Shown piece after piece: positions 25,435-37,382 of a stretch of DNA of 64,000 nucleotides. Origin of the DNA: Calamus simplicifolius (taxonomy: Eukaryota > Streptophyta > Magnoliopsida > Arecales > Arecaceae); assembly GCA_900491605.1 (NCBI GenBank), contig UESW01004558.1, forward strand, positions 379,889 to 443,888, written 5' to 3'. Each line of letters begins with the position of its first letter. Position 1 is the stretch's first letter. Both the position numbers and the translations under genes were made by a program. The notes beneath the pieces are model-generated. The model had not been told where the DNA came from. It saw only the letters and a program-made list of their open reading frames with translations, and made no database searches.

Positions 25435-27198
25435 TGTTGGGATATGTGCCCATAAATAAATGACATTTATTATTTTTCTGAATATTGAAGAAATTTTTTA
25501 ATATTATACTTGCATGCATGTTATGATGCTTTATAAATATCAAAAATCCCTAAATTATTTAAATGTGACTTTAAATATTGTATATAAGTGTTATATACAG
25601 AGGATAATATTTAAAGTAAAATAATCTAAATTTATCCATAATTATAAATTAAAGTTGCAATCAGGATCTTTAATTTAAAATTACTAGCGCGGTTCATTAC
25701 ATTCTAAATGAAACGATCTTATCCGGATTGTTGATAATGAGATTATTGGAATGAAAGCGCTTTATATAATTGATTATATAGGACTGGAACATGATTAATT
25801 ATGAATCTCTAATAAATTCCGTTGTTAAAATAGAGCATTCAAAATTAATCAATGATGGTCATATGTGAATTAATCTTAATTTTAAGTAATTAATAGACTC
25901 CTATTTATTGTATTATATTTTTTGACTTACCGGGTAATGACACAGAAACATAATGTCAAATTCTTGGTATATTGAAAATATAATAACATAAGTAGCCAGA
26001 ATATTAATATACAAGATGAAATCCGTTCCTTTGTAAAGAAGTCAGATGGATAGTTCCATAAGTGTTGATTCGGGACTTGAATAATAAGAGCGCTCAATTT
26101 ATAATTGGATCATAAATATATTATTCATTATACAATCAATGGTATTTATGGATAAAGATGTGATTAAAGAGGTTAACGAAAAATGCCTAGCTTTAATCAT
26201 GAACCGTTTATTGAGGATTGATTTATATGTAGTGACTATATCAATGGACAATTCAAATCCTTATGAATATAATTAATTTTATAATTTTAAGAGTGTAGTT
26301 CCAAATTTTTAGTGGAGTAATTTAGAATTAATAATTTTGATATTTTAATTAAGGTGTTAATTGAATATCAAAATTATTAGAGCTTAGAATTATAATGTCC
26401 ATAGTTCCTCTGGACGGCTCCATTAAATTATGTGATCTTTATGATATGTTGGGTTGAGTTATTAATTTGAAATTGAGAATTCTAAATTATTTTTCATATA
26501 GAAATTAATTGGATTAATTTCTATTATACGGTGTGCTAGGGAACACATCGTAGGTATATTTCATGAGAAAAGTATATGTGGAAATTATTTAGTTGTTGGA
26601 GAAATAAATATGGGATCGTGAGAGAGCCTTTCTCTCCCGTAACATCCCATGATAAATATATCTAACCAATAATTGGTTGTTGGATTGATACGTTAAAGTA
26701 ATTCCAAGAGTTGGAAGTGATATTTAAATATTAATTAATTGATTAATTAATAATAGAGGTTGATAGTTGTTATTTTCTGTGAATATAAGATTCACGAGAG
26801 ACAAGAAGATCATAAGAGAACAATAATCAACCACATAGAGTTACTCCTTCAACTTCATTTTATCTCATGAGTTGAGAATACAAAGTGAATTAAACTCACT
26901 TGTGTAATCTCAACCCAAATCAAAAGGAACGCCCACTCATTCGTGTTCATCATAATCTGGAGAACGTTTGGAAAGATCCGTAGTGATCAAAAGGATTTGG
27001 TGATTCCAAGGTAGTATTGGTGAAGAATGAAAGATAAATTCTTAATCTCCTTATTGTTCTTGTTATTAAATTAATACGGATATAGATTGTGCTAACTCAA
27101 TTTTTAAGATATGTGATTTGATCATTATCTTATTTCTGCTAAGATATGTGATTTAATCCTTATCTCACTTCCGCAAACATTTCAAAGGATAACCATCA
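25435..27198 (+). repeat. 5' LTR of Copia element 1
   Basis: Starts TGTTGGGATATGTGCCCAT and ends AACCATCA. It is nearly the same as 32637-34114, with scattered substitutions and small indels (for example a gap near 33228). Confidence 0.88.
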
Positions 27199-27200
27199 AT

Positions 27201-27218
27201 TGGTATCAGAGCCAGGTT
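27201..27218 (+). other. Primer-binding site (initiator tRNA-Met)
   Basis: TGGTATCAGAGCCAGGTT, 2 bp after the LTR end. This is the standard Copia primer site complementary to the initiator tRNA-Met 3' end. Confidence 0.9.
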
Positions 27219-28712
27219 ATACCCTATTAATTTAATAATAGATTATATGATAATCTTTATATAATTGGGTAGGCACTCAGGCATAATATGCTTTTAATAT
27301 TTTCATGATGATGAATGTATGTGTGAATGTATTGGCATTATTTTTTCGATGGAATAAGTTATGTAACTTTGTTTTGATTAGATCAATTAAATATAGGATT
27401 CATTTTGAATTGATGAAGAATGGTTCTTCATGGTTTTGAGAAAAGTTCTCAATTAGAATTTTTATTAAGAGTCCTGTTTTGTTTTATTGAGAATTTTTTT
27501 AAAGGCTGTCCGATTGAAGATTTTGTGTGGGGAATCCCTTCCCTTAGCTCTGAGCCTCATCGTTTCCCAGGAATTCGAAGAGCCTCACCGTTTCCCAGCG
27601 ATTCGAAGAGCCTCACCGCTTCCTAGGAATTCGATGAGCCTCTCAAAAGATGTGAAGAGTCATGTAAGTGAAGTTTTTTCGTTCCGCTTCTTATTGAATG
27701 TTTTATTATGTTGATAATAATTACATTTACTCTTCATGTATAAGAAGTTTTTCCATTTTGGTTTTTTATAGAATGTTTTTGTTATGTTGATGATAATCAC
27801 AATTCATGCATATTATATGCCATATTAGATAGAAATGTGTCTATCTGTTTATTATATGTCATGCATCTATGTGCATTATTATTTTATTACTAAAATGGTT
27901 TTAGTAAATTATATTTAATGCACTCTGTAATAAATTTAATGAGATTAAATTTGTAAATTAATTTAGCAATTGGATTTGTAAAATTAATGTGCCAAATGTG
28001 ATGTTTAAATTTAAATGTTATATTTAAGTTATCATATTTAGCTTATTTTATAATTTTAAAGTGTTTAAAATTATAAAATCTTAGTGATTTAAATTGTTTA
28101 AATTAACTGAGGATTTATGAAACAAAAGTTGTTTTATAAATAAAATACATTTTTGCAAAATAATGAGCGGGAGGGGTAATATGATAATATAAACCCTTGG
28201 TCTCCATCGTTAGTACAACACCGTGAGTTATTAGTAGTGCCTCATAACGCTTTGATTTCGTCCTCTCTATGGAGGGTGTCTACTAATGGCAATACCAAGG
28301 TTATCTTCCATGCGATAGGACTTTTAAGATGTATTTTAGAATTGACCTATCCTATGACGGCAATTTCTAAGTTAAGTCTCAAAAGGTATGATACGATGGG
28401 TCACACTCATGAAGAAATAATTAAATTAGTTAATTACTTTCTTGATAAAAATTAAGAAAATTAATGAGTATTAGAAATATGAGATATTTTGGGAGATACT
28501 TATTAATTGAGAAGATCTCATTTTAATTAGCAACTATTTGACCTACCCTATGGCGGCACTTAGTTGTGGAGATTAAAATTCCTTAGGCCTTTAAAGTAAA
28601 TATTTTTATGTATTTTAACATGTGCTTTTATGCATCTTATTTACTTTGCCTTAAATTGTGTAATGATATTTATGTAATTATTTATTAAAATTTTTCTTAT
28701 TTTTCAGCAAAT
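27219..28712 (+). other. Leader of Copia element 1
   Basis: Non-coding AT-rich leader between primer site and gag. It includes a short direct duplication of AGAGCCTCACCGTTTCCCAG-type sequence (27555-27640). A 72-codon frame at 28237-28455 has no recognisable domain. Confidence 0.6.
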
Positions 28713-31700
28713 ATGTCAAACCCGATTTTCTCACTTCTCGCCTCTCAAGTATTAACTGGTGAAAATTTTGTTAAGTGGAAAAGCAACATGAATATCCTTC
28801 TCATTAATGAAGACTACCACTATATCCTTAAGGAGGATTATCCTCCAGTGCCTCCAACTAATGCCTCCAAGGTTGCTGCTGAAAGTACAACCATTGGGTT
28901 GTTGCAAACAACAAAGCCCGCTGCTACTTGTTAGCAGCAATGACTAAGCACGAGGCCTTTGAAACTGCAAGAGAGATTTTGGAATCTCTACAGCAGATGT
29001 TTGGATGCCCATCTTATTAGGCTCGCTACGAAGCTGTAAAAGCTATTATGAATAGCAAAATGGAGAATGATTCTTCTGTTCGTGAGCACATCCTCAAAAT
29101 GGTCAATCATTTCAATGAGGCTAAGATCAATGGAGCTAAAATTGATGAAAAGACTCAGGTTGGCATGATTCTGGAGACACTATCTTCCACTTTTCTTCAA
29201 TTCAGGACTAATTACATTATGAATCATAAAAAGTGTAATCTGACTGAACTCCTGAATGAGCTGCAAATATATGAGACTCTTATAGATGATAAGGGTGGTA
29301 AGGCAATTGTTGCTGAAGCCAACGCAGCTGAGGCAAAGCCTTCTTCTTCGAAGAAAAAGAAGAAGAATTATGTGGGAAAGAAAAAGGATAACAAGAAGAA
29401 GATCCAGAAGAAGAAAGGAAAGGCTGCTGCTCAGCCTAAGCATAAAGGAAAGTGTTTCCACTGTCATCAAGATGGCCATTGGAAAAGGAACAGTAAAAAG
29501 TACCTTGATGAGCTGAAACAGAAAAAGAAACAAGGTAAATTAGATTTACTAGTCATGGAAACATGCTTAGTTGAGAATGATTTCTCAAGCTGGATTATTA
29601 ATTCAGGAGCATCTAACCATGTCTGTGTTTCTTTGCAGATGCTTGAGTCTGCCCGAGATCTTCAAGTGGGAGATTTCACAAAGAGAGTAGGCAGTGGAGA
29701 AAAGGTGTTAGCGATAGCAGTAGGGATAGTTCGACTATCGTTTGCTGATAATAAATATTTGCTTTTGGACAATGTTTATTATATTCTGGATTTCAAACGA
29801 AATTTGATTTTGGTGTCAAAGTTGCATGAACAATTTATTTATGTTTCTTTTAGTGTTGACTCTGTTTCAATTTATAAGAATGGAATAAATATTTGTTCTG
29901 GATATGTTGAAAATGGTTTATATTTTGTTAAACCAAATTCCAACAACTTGCTTCAAACCGAAATATTTAAAGTCGCTGAACCAACTCCTAAAAGAAAAAA
30001 AGTTGCGAATAATGATAATAACACGTACTTATGGCATTTGAGGCATGGTCATATTAATATAGACAAAATAGAAAGACTAGTGAATGATGGTCCTTTAAGA
30101 GAGCTAAGGGTTGACACTTTACCAGTTTGTGAATCCTGTCTAGAAGGCAAAATGACCAAAAATATATTGATATATGTGGGCCTTTGAATATCAAAGCTAG
30201 AGGGGGCTATGAATATTTCATCATATTCATTGATGATTATTCTAGATATGGGTATGCATATCTGATGCAAAGAAAATCCGAGACCTTTGAAAAGTTCAAA
30301 GAATTCCATGCTGAAGTAGAAAAACAACTCAGTAAATCAATCAAAACTCTTCGATCTGATCGAGGAGGAGAGTACTTGGATTATGAATTTCAGGACCACT
30401 TGATTAAGAATGGAATATTATCACAGCTCACGGCACCTGTGACACTACAGCAAAATGGTGTAGCTGAAAGAAGGAATCACATTTTGCTTGATATGATAAG
30501 ATCAATATTAAGCTATTCTTCTTTGCCTAACTCATTTTGGGGATATGCATTACAAACAGTGTGTACATTCTAAACTTAGTTCCATCTAAGTCAATCCCTA
30601 AGACTCCTTTAGAGTTATGCAATGGTCGCAAGCCTAGTTTGAGACACATCCGCATATGGGGATGTCCAGCCCATGTGCTGAAGGGAAAGACTGAGAAGTT
30701 GGAACCTCGTTCAGAAGTATGCATGTTTGTTGGGTACCCGAATGGAACGAGAGGAGGACTATTTTATAATGCTCAAGATAACAAAGTTTTTGTGTCGACA
30801 TATGCAACGTTTCTCGAGTACAATTATATGACAGAATTCAAATCTAGAAGTAAAGTAGTTCTGAAGAGTTGCTAGCTGATGAGATCAGCCCTACACCAAC
30901 AAAAGTTGTTGAACGACAAAAGGTTGAGACCACTACTCAAGATTAAATACCACCGCCACCACGACATAGTGGGAGGAAAATAAGATACCCATCCGCTATG
31001 GTCAGGATGGAGAAGCACAAGTTGCAGTCACCGATGGCAGTGATGATGATCCATTAACATACAAGTTGGCAATGGAGGATGTTGATCAAGAGAAATGGCA
31101 GGAAGCCATGAAACATGAAATAGAATCAATGTATTCTAATTCAGTCTGGAAGCTTGTAAATCTACCAGAAGGCGTAAAGCATATTGGATGCAAATGGATC
31201 TGTAAGAGAAAAAGAGGAGCCAATAAAAAGTAGAGACTTTCAAGGCTAGGTTAGTGGCAAAGGGTTTTACCCAAAAGGAAGGAGTAGACTATGAGGATAC
31301 TTTTTCATCGGTAGCTATGCTAAAATCCATTCGGATTCTCTTGTCCATTGCTGCTCATTATGATTATGAGATATGGCAAATGAATGTCAAGATGACGTTT
31401 TTGAACAACCATCTTGAAGAGACTATTCATATGGTCCAACCAGAGGGTTTTGTGGTTAAAGGCCAAGAGCAAAAAGTCTGCAAATTACAAAGGTCCATTT
31501 ATGGGCTTAAGCAAGCTTCTAGATCTTAGAACATCAGATTTAATGAAGCCACGAAATGTTATGGTTTTGAACAAAATTTAGGTGAACCTTGTGTCTATAA
31601 GCAAAAGGAAGGAAATCAAGTGGTCTTCTTAGTTCTTTATGTGGATAACATTTTACTCATTGGGAATGACGTAGGATCTCTGTCCAAAATAAAGAATTGG

Positions 31701-32622
31701 CTAGCCAGCCAATTCCAAATGAAGGATTTGGGAGAAGCAAGCTACATTCTTGGCATCCAAATTATATGGGATCGCAAGAATAGGCTTTTGGTGTTGTCTC
31801 AGGCATCGTATATTGACAAGGTGCTTGTCAGATTTGCGATGCAAAACTCTAAGAAAGGTAAGTTACCTACTCGACATGGAGTTCATCTTTCTAAAGAGCA
31901 ATGTCCTAAAATACCACAAGAGGAGGAAGATATGAGACGGATTCCCTATGCTTCGGCAGTTGGTAGTTTGATGTATGCAATGTTGTGTATAAGACCCGAC
32001 ATTTGCTTTGCAGTGGGAGTGGTTAGCCGATACCAGTCAAACCCAGGATTGGATCACTAGGTTGCAGTCAAGCAAATTCTGAAATATCTGAGGCGTATGA
32101 GAAACTATATGATGGTATATTCCAGTAGGAATTTGGTTCCTGTTGGATATACAGATTCTGATTTTCAATCAGATAGAAACTCTAGGAAGTCTACTTTGGA
32201 GCGGTGTTCACTTTGGGAGGAGGAGCCATTATATGGAGAAGCATCAAGCAAACCTGCATTGCTGACTCAACCATGGAGGCTGAATATGTAGCGGCTTGTG
32301 AAGCAACTAAGGAGCAGTCTGGCTTTAGGAATTCTTGAAAGATCTAGAAGTTGTTCCAGATATGCATGAACCAGTTAGACACTATTGTGACAATAGTGGC
32401 ACAGTAGCCAATGCCAAGGAATCCAGAAACCACCGTAGAGGAAAGCATATAGAGAGAAAATTTCACCTTGTGAGAGAGATTGTCAGTAAAAGAGATGTTT
32501 CAGTTGAGAAGATCGCATCTGCGATCAATATAGCTGATCTGTTTATTAAGACATTACCGGCTCGAGGTTTCGAGTTACATCTTGATGGGATGGGACTTAG
32601 AGACATATCGCATTTGCTTTAG
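28713..32622 (+). pseudogene. Decayed Copia gag-pol polyprotein
   Basis: Gag begins with MSNPIFSLLASQVLTGENF and meets a stop at 28932. The longest open piece (29048-30187) holds gag, a Lys-rich linker, a zinc knuckle CFHCHQDGHWKRNS whose last Cys is Ser, and a protease whose active site reads NSGAS instead of DSGAT/S. After it come the HHCC zinc region (WHLRHGHIN, CESCLEGK) and the integrase core from 30184 (FIDDYSRYGY, LRSDRGGEYLDYEF, QQNGVAERRN). RT is split over 31254-32060: NVKMTFL has lost the first catalytic Asp, and YVDNILLIGND has Asn in place of the second catalytic Asp of the YVDD box. RNase H follows (TDSDFQSDR, HYCDNSGTVANAKE). Frameshifts or stops near 28932, 30187, 30573, 30875, 31230, 31529, 32060 and 32291 confirm that it is dead. 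Confidence 0.9.
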
Positions 32623-32636
32623 GGCAAGTGGGAGAT

Positions 32637-34114
32637 TATTGGGATATGTGCCCATAAACAAATGATATTTATTATTTTGCTAAATATTTGAGAAATTTTT
32701 CAATATTATACTTGCATGCATGTTATGATGCTTTATAAATATAAAAAATGCCTGGATTATTTAAATATGACTTTAAATATTGTATATAAGTGTTATATAC
32801 AGAGGATAATATTTAAAGTAAAATAATCTAAATTTATCCTTAATTATAAATTAAAGTTGCAATTGGGATCTTTAATTTAAAATTACTAGCACGGTTCATT
32901 ACATTCTGAATGAAATGATCTTATCCAGATTGTTGATAATGAGATTATCGGAATGAAAGCACTTTATATAATTTGATTATATAGGACTGGAACACAATTA
33001 ATTATGAATCTCTAATAAATTCCGTTGTTAAAATAGAGCATTCAAAATTAATCAATGATGGTCATATGTGAATCGATCTTAATTTTAAGTAATTAATAGA
33101 CTCATATTTATTGTATTATATTTTTTGACTTACCGGGTAATGACACAGAAACATAGTGTTAAATTCTTGGTATATTGGAAATATAATAACATAAGTAGCC
33201 AAAAATATTAATATACAAGATGAAATCCGTTGGTTCCCATAAGTGTTGATTCGGGACTTAATAAGAGCGCTCAATTTATGATTGGATCATAAATATATTA
33301 TTCATTATACAATCAATGGTATTTATGGATAAAGATGTGATTAAAGAGGTTAACAAAAAATGCCTAGCTTTAATCATGAATCGTTTATGGAGGATTGATT
33401 TATATATAGTGATTATATCAATGGACGATTCAAATCCTTATGAATATAATTAATTTTATAATTTTAAGAGTGCAGTTCTAAATTTTTAGTGGAGTAATTT
33501 GGAATTAATAATTTTGATATTTTAATTAAGGTGTTAATTGAATGTCAAAATTATTGGAGCTTAGAATTATAATGTCCATAGTTCCTCTAGATGACTCCAT
33601 TAAATTATGTGAACTTTATGATATGTTGGGTTGAGTTATTAATTTGGAATTGAGAATTCTAAATTATTTTTCATATAGAAATTAATTGGATTAATTTCTA
33701 TTATACGGTGTGCTAGGGAACACATCGTAGGCATATTTCATGAGAAAAGTATATGTAGAAATTATTTAATTATTGGAGAAATAAATAAGGGATCGTGAGA
33801 GAGCCTTTCTCTCCAGTAACGTCCCATGATAAATATATCTAACAAACTATTGGTTTTTGGATTGATACGTTAAATAATTCCAAGAGTTGAAAGTGATCTT
33901 TAAATATTAATTAATTGATTAATTAATAATAGAGGTTGATAGTTGTTATTCTCTGTAAATATAAGATTCACGAGAGACAGAGAAGATTATAGGAGAATAA
34001 TGATCAACCACATAGAGTTCCTCCTTCAACTTCACTTTATCTCATGAGTTGAGAATACAAAGTGAATTAAACTCAGTTGTGTAATCTCAACCCAATCAAA
34101 AGGAACGCCCACTC
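32637..34114 (+). repeat. Truncated 3' LTR of Copia element 1
   Basis: Matches 25435 to about 26935. It starts TATTGGGATATG (the second base of the LTR has changed from G to A) and ends at AACGCCCACTC, where the SIRE-type LTR begins. Confidence 0.88.
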
Positions 34115-35629
34115 TGTTGGCCCAGATGGTAACCCAAGAGGGGGGGGGGGGGGTGAATTGGGTTCTTTAAAAATTTTAACCTTTTAAAATTGTTGGCTTT
34201 AAGATAAATGAAATTAAATGCAATGCAAATATAAAGCACAAACAAGGAGATAGAGATAGAGATAATAGAAGCATGGCAAACATAAAGATTTTATAGTGGT
34301 TCGGTGTATCCAACACCTACGTCCACTCCTAAGATTCACTTGGGTCCACACTATAATCGACTTGATTACAGTCGAGTTATTTTCCAAGAGCACAACTCAT
34401 AACTTGTTGTTTTACCCGGGATCACAACGAATCCAGCCGGTTTTCCGGGCCCACCAGCACAAAACCCTAAACTCAAGCTAAACTAGCTTGACCTGAGGTA
34501 TACAACCTCCACTAGTTCAATCCCCCTGATTGAACCAGCAAAAATAAGAAAGAATAATGTTTAAGATACAAGACAGCTCCTTAAATGAGCAAATATTCAA
34601 ATAAATGAACAAGGTTTAGAAAAGCCTGTTTGAAGTGGATTGGATTTGAGCTTTTCTTCTTTTCTTCTTTTCCTCTTCTCTTTGGAGATGTTGAATCAGG
34701 CCTCAGCTTTGATTCGTTGCAAATATTGCAGATGAGAAGTTGGAAAATCTTCAAAACAGAGCTTCTTCCCCTTTTTATGAATCCTTCGATTTTTCAAATT
34801 TGAACGCCTTGGATTCTTTTTTGAGCTTTGTGAAGTGGAAGGATTTGAATTTGAATACTTCTCTCTTGGATTTCAGGCTCAAGACTTCTCGGATTTTTGA
34901 TTTGAATATTCTCTCTATTTTCTATTTTCCCCTCTTTTTCTATTTTCGTTGTTCTTTTTCAAACGGGCGTTCTCCCCTTTTATAGATTTTCTTTAATTCG
35001 TTTTTGGGTAGAAACTAGCCGTTGGAGTGTACCTGAAAACAAAATATATCCGTTAGAAGTTAGGTAAAAGAAAATATTACCGTTAGAGCTGATCTGGCAT
35101 TTTAAATTTTCGTCCCAGACAGGTTGGAGTCGGCTCTAACTTTTTAGCTGTCGGCTCCAAGTCGTTTATCAAAAAATAGAAAGTTCTGAGTTTATCGAGG
35201 AGTCGGCTCCGAAAAAGTTAGGTGTTAGCTTGCCATCGTCAGGTGTCAGCTCCAGAATACTGTGTGTGTCGGCTCCAAGATGCTTAGAAAACAAGCGTTC
35301 TGTCCCCGCGTCGGAGTCGGCTCCAGACACTGTAAGTGTCGACTCCGAAACTCTGGGTGTTGGCTCCGAAACTCTAGGTGTCGGCTCCAGACCATATCAA
35401 AAATTAGAAGAATATTTGACTGGCCATGGGGTCAGCTCCAGGAATTCTAGGTGTCGACTCCAGGTTCTGAAACTTTGAAACTTATGATTTGCAATTGATT
35501 CAAAACACATTTCTTAATACCTTTAAATCGATCAAATATTTTAAGCCCGGAAACATTTGTCAAATCCATTAGTAATCAAATAAATATACTCAATTCCTTT
35601 ATTAATCATCAAAATCAATAATTGGGTCA
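34115..35629 (-). repeat. 3' LTR of SIRE-type element
   Basis: In plus orientation it begins TGTTGGCCCAGATGGTAACC and ends AATTGGGTCA. On the minus strand it therefore starts TGACCCAATT after the purine tract and ends GGGCCAACA. A run of 13-14 G lies at 34140-34153. It contains the GTCGGCTCC array (35115-35465). Confidence 0.8.
35115..35465. repeat. Dispersed GTCGGCTCC/GTCGACTCC array in SIRE LTR
   Basis: About a dozen copies of (G/A)GTGTCGGCTCC, GGAGTCGGCTCC or GTCGACTCC spaced 15-40 bp apart, several with the intervening AAACTCTGGGT. The same words occur in the Gypsy LTRs at 53110 and 60945 and between the SIRE pol and envelope-like ORFs. Confidence 0.85.
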
Positions 35630-35630
35630 A

Positions 35631-35645
35631 TAATCTCCCCCTTTT
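35631..35645 (-). other. Polypurine tract of SIRE-type element
   Basis: Minus strand AAAAAGGGGGAGATTA directly before the 3' LTR. This is the plus-strand primer of reverse transcription. Confidence 0.85.
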
Positions 35646-35979
35646 TGATGATTATAAAATATTGAGTATATGTTTAGTATTCTTAAATTAAAATTTTCAA
35701 GAAAGTGATCCTCACAAGCAAGCTCCCCCTGAATAAGGTAGCTCCTCCTGTGAAGTTCAAATTATCAATGTATCTCCCTATTACTTTACGTATTTATCAA
35801 TTGTTCTTCCTATTGCTTTACATATTCGATACCAATTAAATAAATGCCAATTAAAGCATAACTAATCAATGCATATACGACATAACTTTCTCTCCCTTTT
35901 TTGTAATCAACAAAAAGATAAAGAAAGTTAAGTCAAAAGATAATTCATTTCACTGAAGTCAAGTATTACAAAAAGAAAC

Positions 35980-36104
35980 TATACTTTCATTACATCAAAA
36001 CTTAAACTTCATTACATCAAAAACTAAACATTCATTACATCAAAACTTAAACTTCATTACATCAAAACTAAACATTCATTACATCAAAACTAAATTTTTA
36101 TTAC
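35980..36104. repeat. CATTACATCAAAACTAAA tandem array
   Basis: Five or six units of about 20-24 bp (CATTACATCAAAACTTAAACTT). The array is cut by the TR-GAG insertion at 36110 and continues in degenerate form at 40921-40975. Confidence 0.85.
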
Positions 36105-36109
36105 ATCAC

Positions 36110-37150
36110 GCCGAGGATGATCTGCGCGCCGGCTCCCCGCTCGCTGCTCCTCTGAGTCGCTGAGCGCCCCGCTGCGATGCTGCCTCTGCTGCACGCCGGT
36201 TGTGGCAGATTGGACTCCTCCCAATCGCCGGGTCGCTGCTCGCTGCAGCCTCAAGTCGCTGGATCCACTCTGCTGGATGGCTGACTTGCTGAATTCTGGA
36301 TTCGATGCCTTGGCTGCTGGACGTCCCCTCCTTTTATAGCTGCTGGGCGCCCCATAGCCACCGCCTCTTGGCCTTTATCCACTCCTAGGATAAAGCCAAT
36401 CTTTATCTCCAAGTGCCACCCACTTAGGATAAACCTTATCTCTAATCCCAACCAGCTGCCGCCCCCTTAAAGATAATCCTCATCATTATCTCTAAGTGCT
36501 GCCCACCTAGGATAAGCCTTATCCTCCCACTAGATAGGCCTTATCCCTGCTGCCGCCCAGATTTGGATAAGCTCCATCTTATCCAACCAGCTGCCGCCCT
36601 TCTTAGAGATAATCCTCATCATTATCTCTAAGTGCCGCCTCCTTAGGATAAGCCTTATCCTCCCACTAGATAAGCCTTATCCCTGCTGCCTTATCTTCTC
36701 CAACGCCCTCATCTCCTCCACGAGATAGGCCTTCTAGATGGCTGGTGCATATCTTCTCCCCAAGATAACTTTGCGTGCTGGAATCCCTCTAGAAGATGGC
36801 CGTTGGACGCCAAGACAAGGTGCTGGGTTGCTGCTGGGCGCGCGCCCTCCTGGCGCGCGCTGCTGGCTGCTGGGCGCGCACCCTCCTGGCGCGCACAGTG
36901 GCGCTGGGCGTGCGGCCTCCTGGCGCACGCCGCTGGGTGCTGGGCGCGCGCGCTGGCGGGCGGGCCTCCTGCCCGTCCGCTGTGCTGCTGGGCTGGGCGC
37001 ACCGCTGCGCCCAGCTGGTGCTCGCTCGCCCGCTCGGCGCCGCCTGCGCCGGGCGTTGAGAGCCTCGCCAACCTCGCTGGTGTGCCCGCGCCTGCGCGCA
37101 CGGGCTGCGCCACGGTCCTCCTGACCGCGCGGCTACTTGGGGTGGTAACA
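36110..37150 (-). repeat. 3' LTR of TR-GAG element, 3'-truncated
   Basis: In minus direction it starts TGTTACCACCCC at 37150 after the purine tract. Positions 36110-36830 match 39328-40048 almost perfectly. The last 347 bp of the LTR (matching 38981-39327) are absent. The first 320 bp (36831-37150) are very GC-rich, with repeated CTGGGCGCGCGCCCTCCTGG units, and occur only here in the window. A TATA box (CTATAAAAGG, minus strand near 36333-36342) lies in the promoter region. Confidence 0.82.
36455..36700. repeat. GGATAAG-CCTTATCC repeats in TR-GAG LTR
   Basis: A block of about 100 bp carrying AGATAATCCTCATCATTATC and AGGATAAGCCTTATCCT occurs twice in each LTR copy (here near 36466-36557 and 36603-36685). 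GGATAAGSCTTATCC is a near-palindrome holding GATAAG in both orientations. Confidence 0.8.
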
Positions 37151-37166
37151 ATTCTCCCCCCACTGA
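37151..37166 (-). other. Polypurine tract of TR-GAG element
   Basis: Minus strand CAGTGGGGGGAGAATT directly before the 3' LTR start TGTTACC. Confidence 0.85.
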
Positions 37167-37382
37167 AATGTCGATGCCCTCGTCGACCTCCATGCCTCCG
37201 CGCATGCCTTGACCCTCCTGGCCAAGTCTCCCGAGTCCCAACGTAGCCTCCCGCCACGCGCACCCTCCTGATGCCTCCTCGGTTGGACAGCCCGCTCGCC
37301 GAGCCGTCCCGCCCGCAGCCTCCTCCCGCAGGTCTCCTAGGCTCTCCCACGTGATGCCTAGGTGTGAGGTTGTCGCACAACC

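Larger units (their letters stand above)
25435..34114 (+). mobile_element. Ty1/Copia element 1, decayed, nested in Tat element
   Basis: Has a 5' LTR (25435-27198), a tRNA-Met-type primer-binding site (27201), gag-pol remnants (28713-32622), and a purine tract (GGGCAAGTGGGAGATTA at 32621-32637) leading into a 3' LTR (32637-34114). The 3' LTR is cut short by the SIRE-type element beginning at 34115, so its last part (matching about 26940-27198) is missing. The order protease-integrase-RT-RNase H marks it as Copia. The lineage within Copia is not clear to me. Confidence 0.88.

Noticed and set aside
36709..37380. Minus-strand 223-codon frame and overlapping frames on both strands
   Set aside because: The stretch is GC-rich LTR and purine-tract sequence. 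All frames are open because of base composition and none has a domain.
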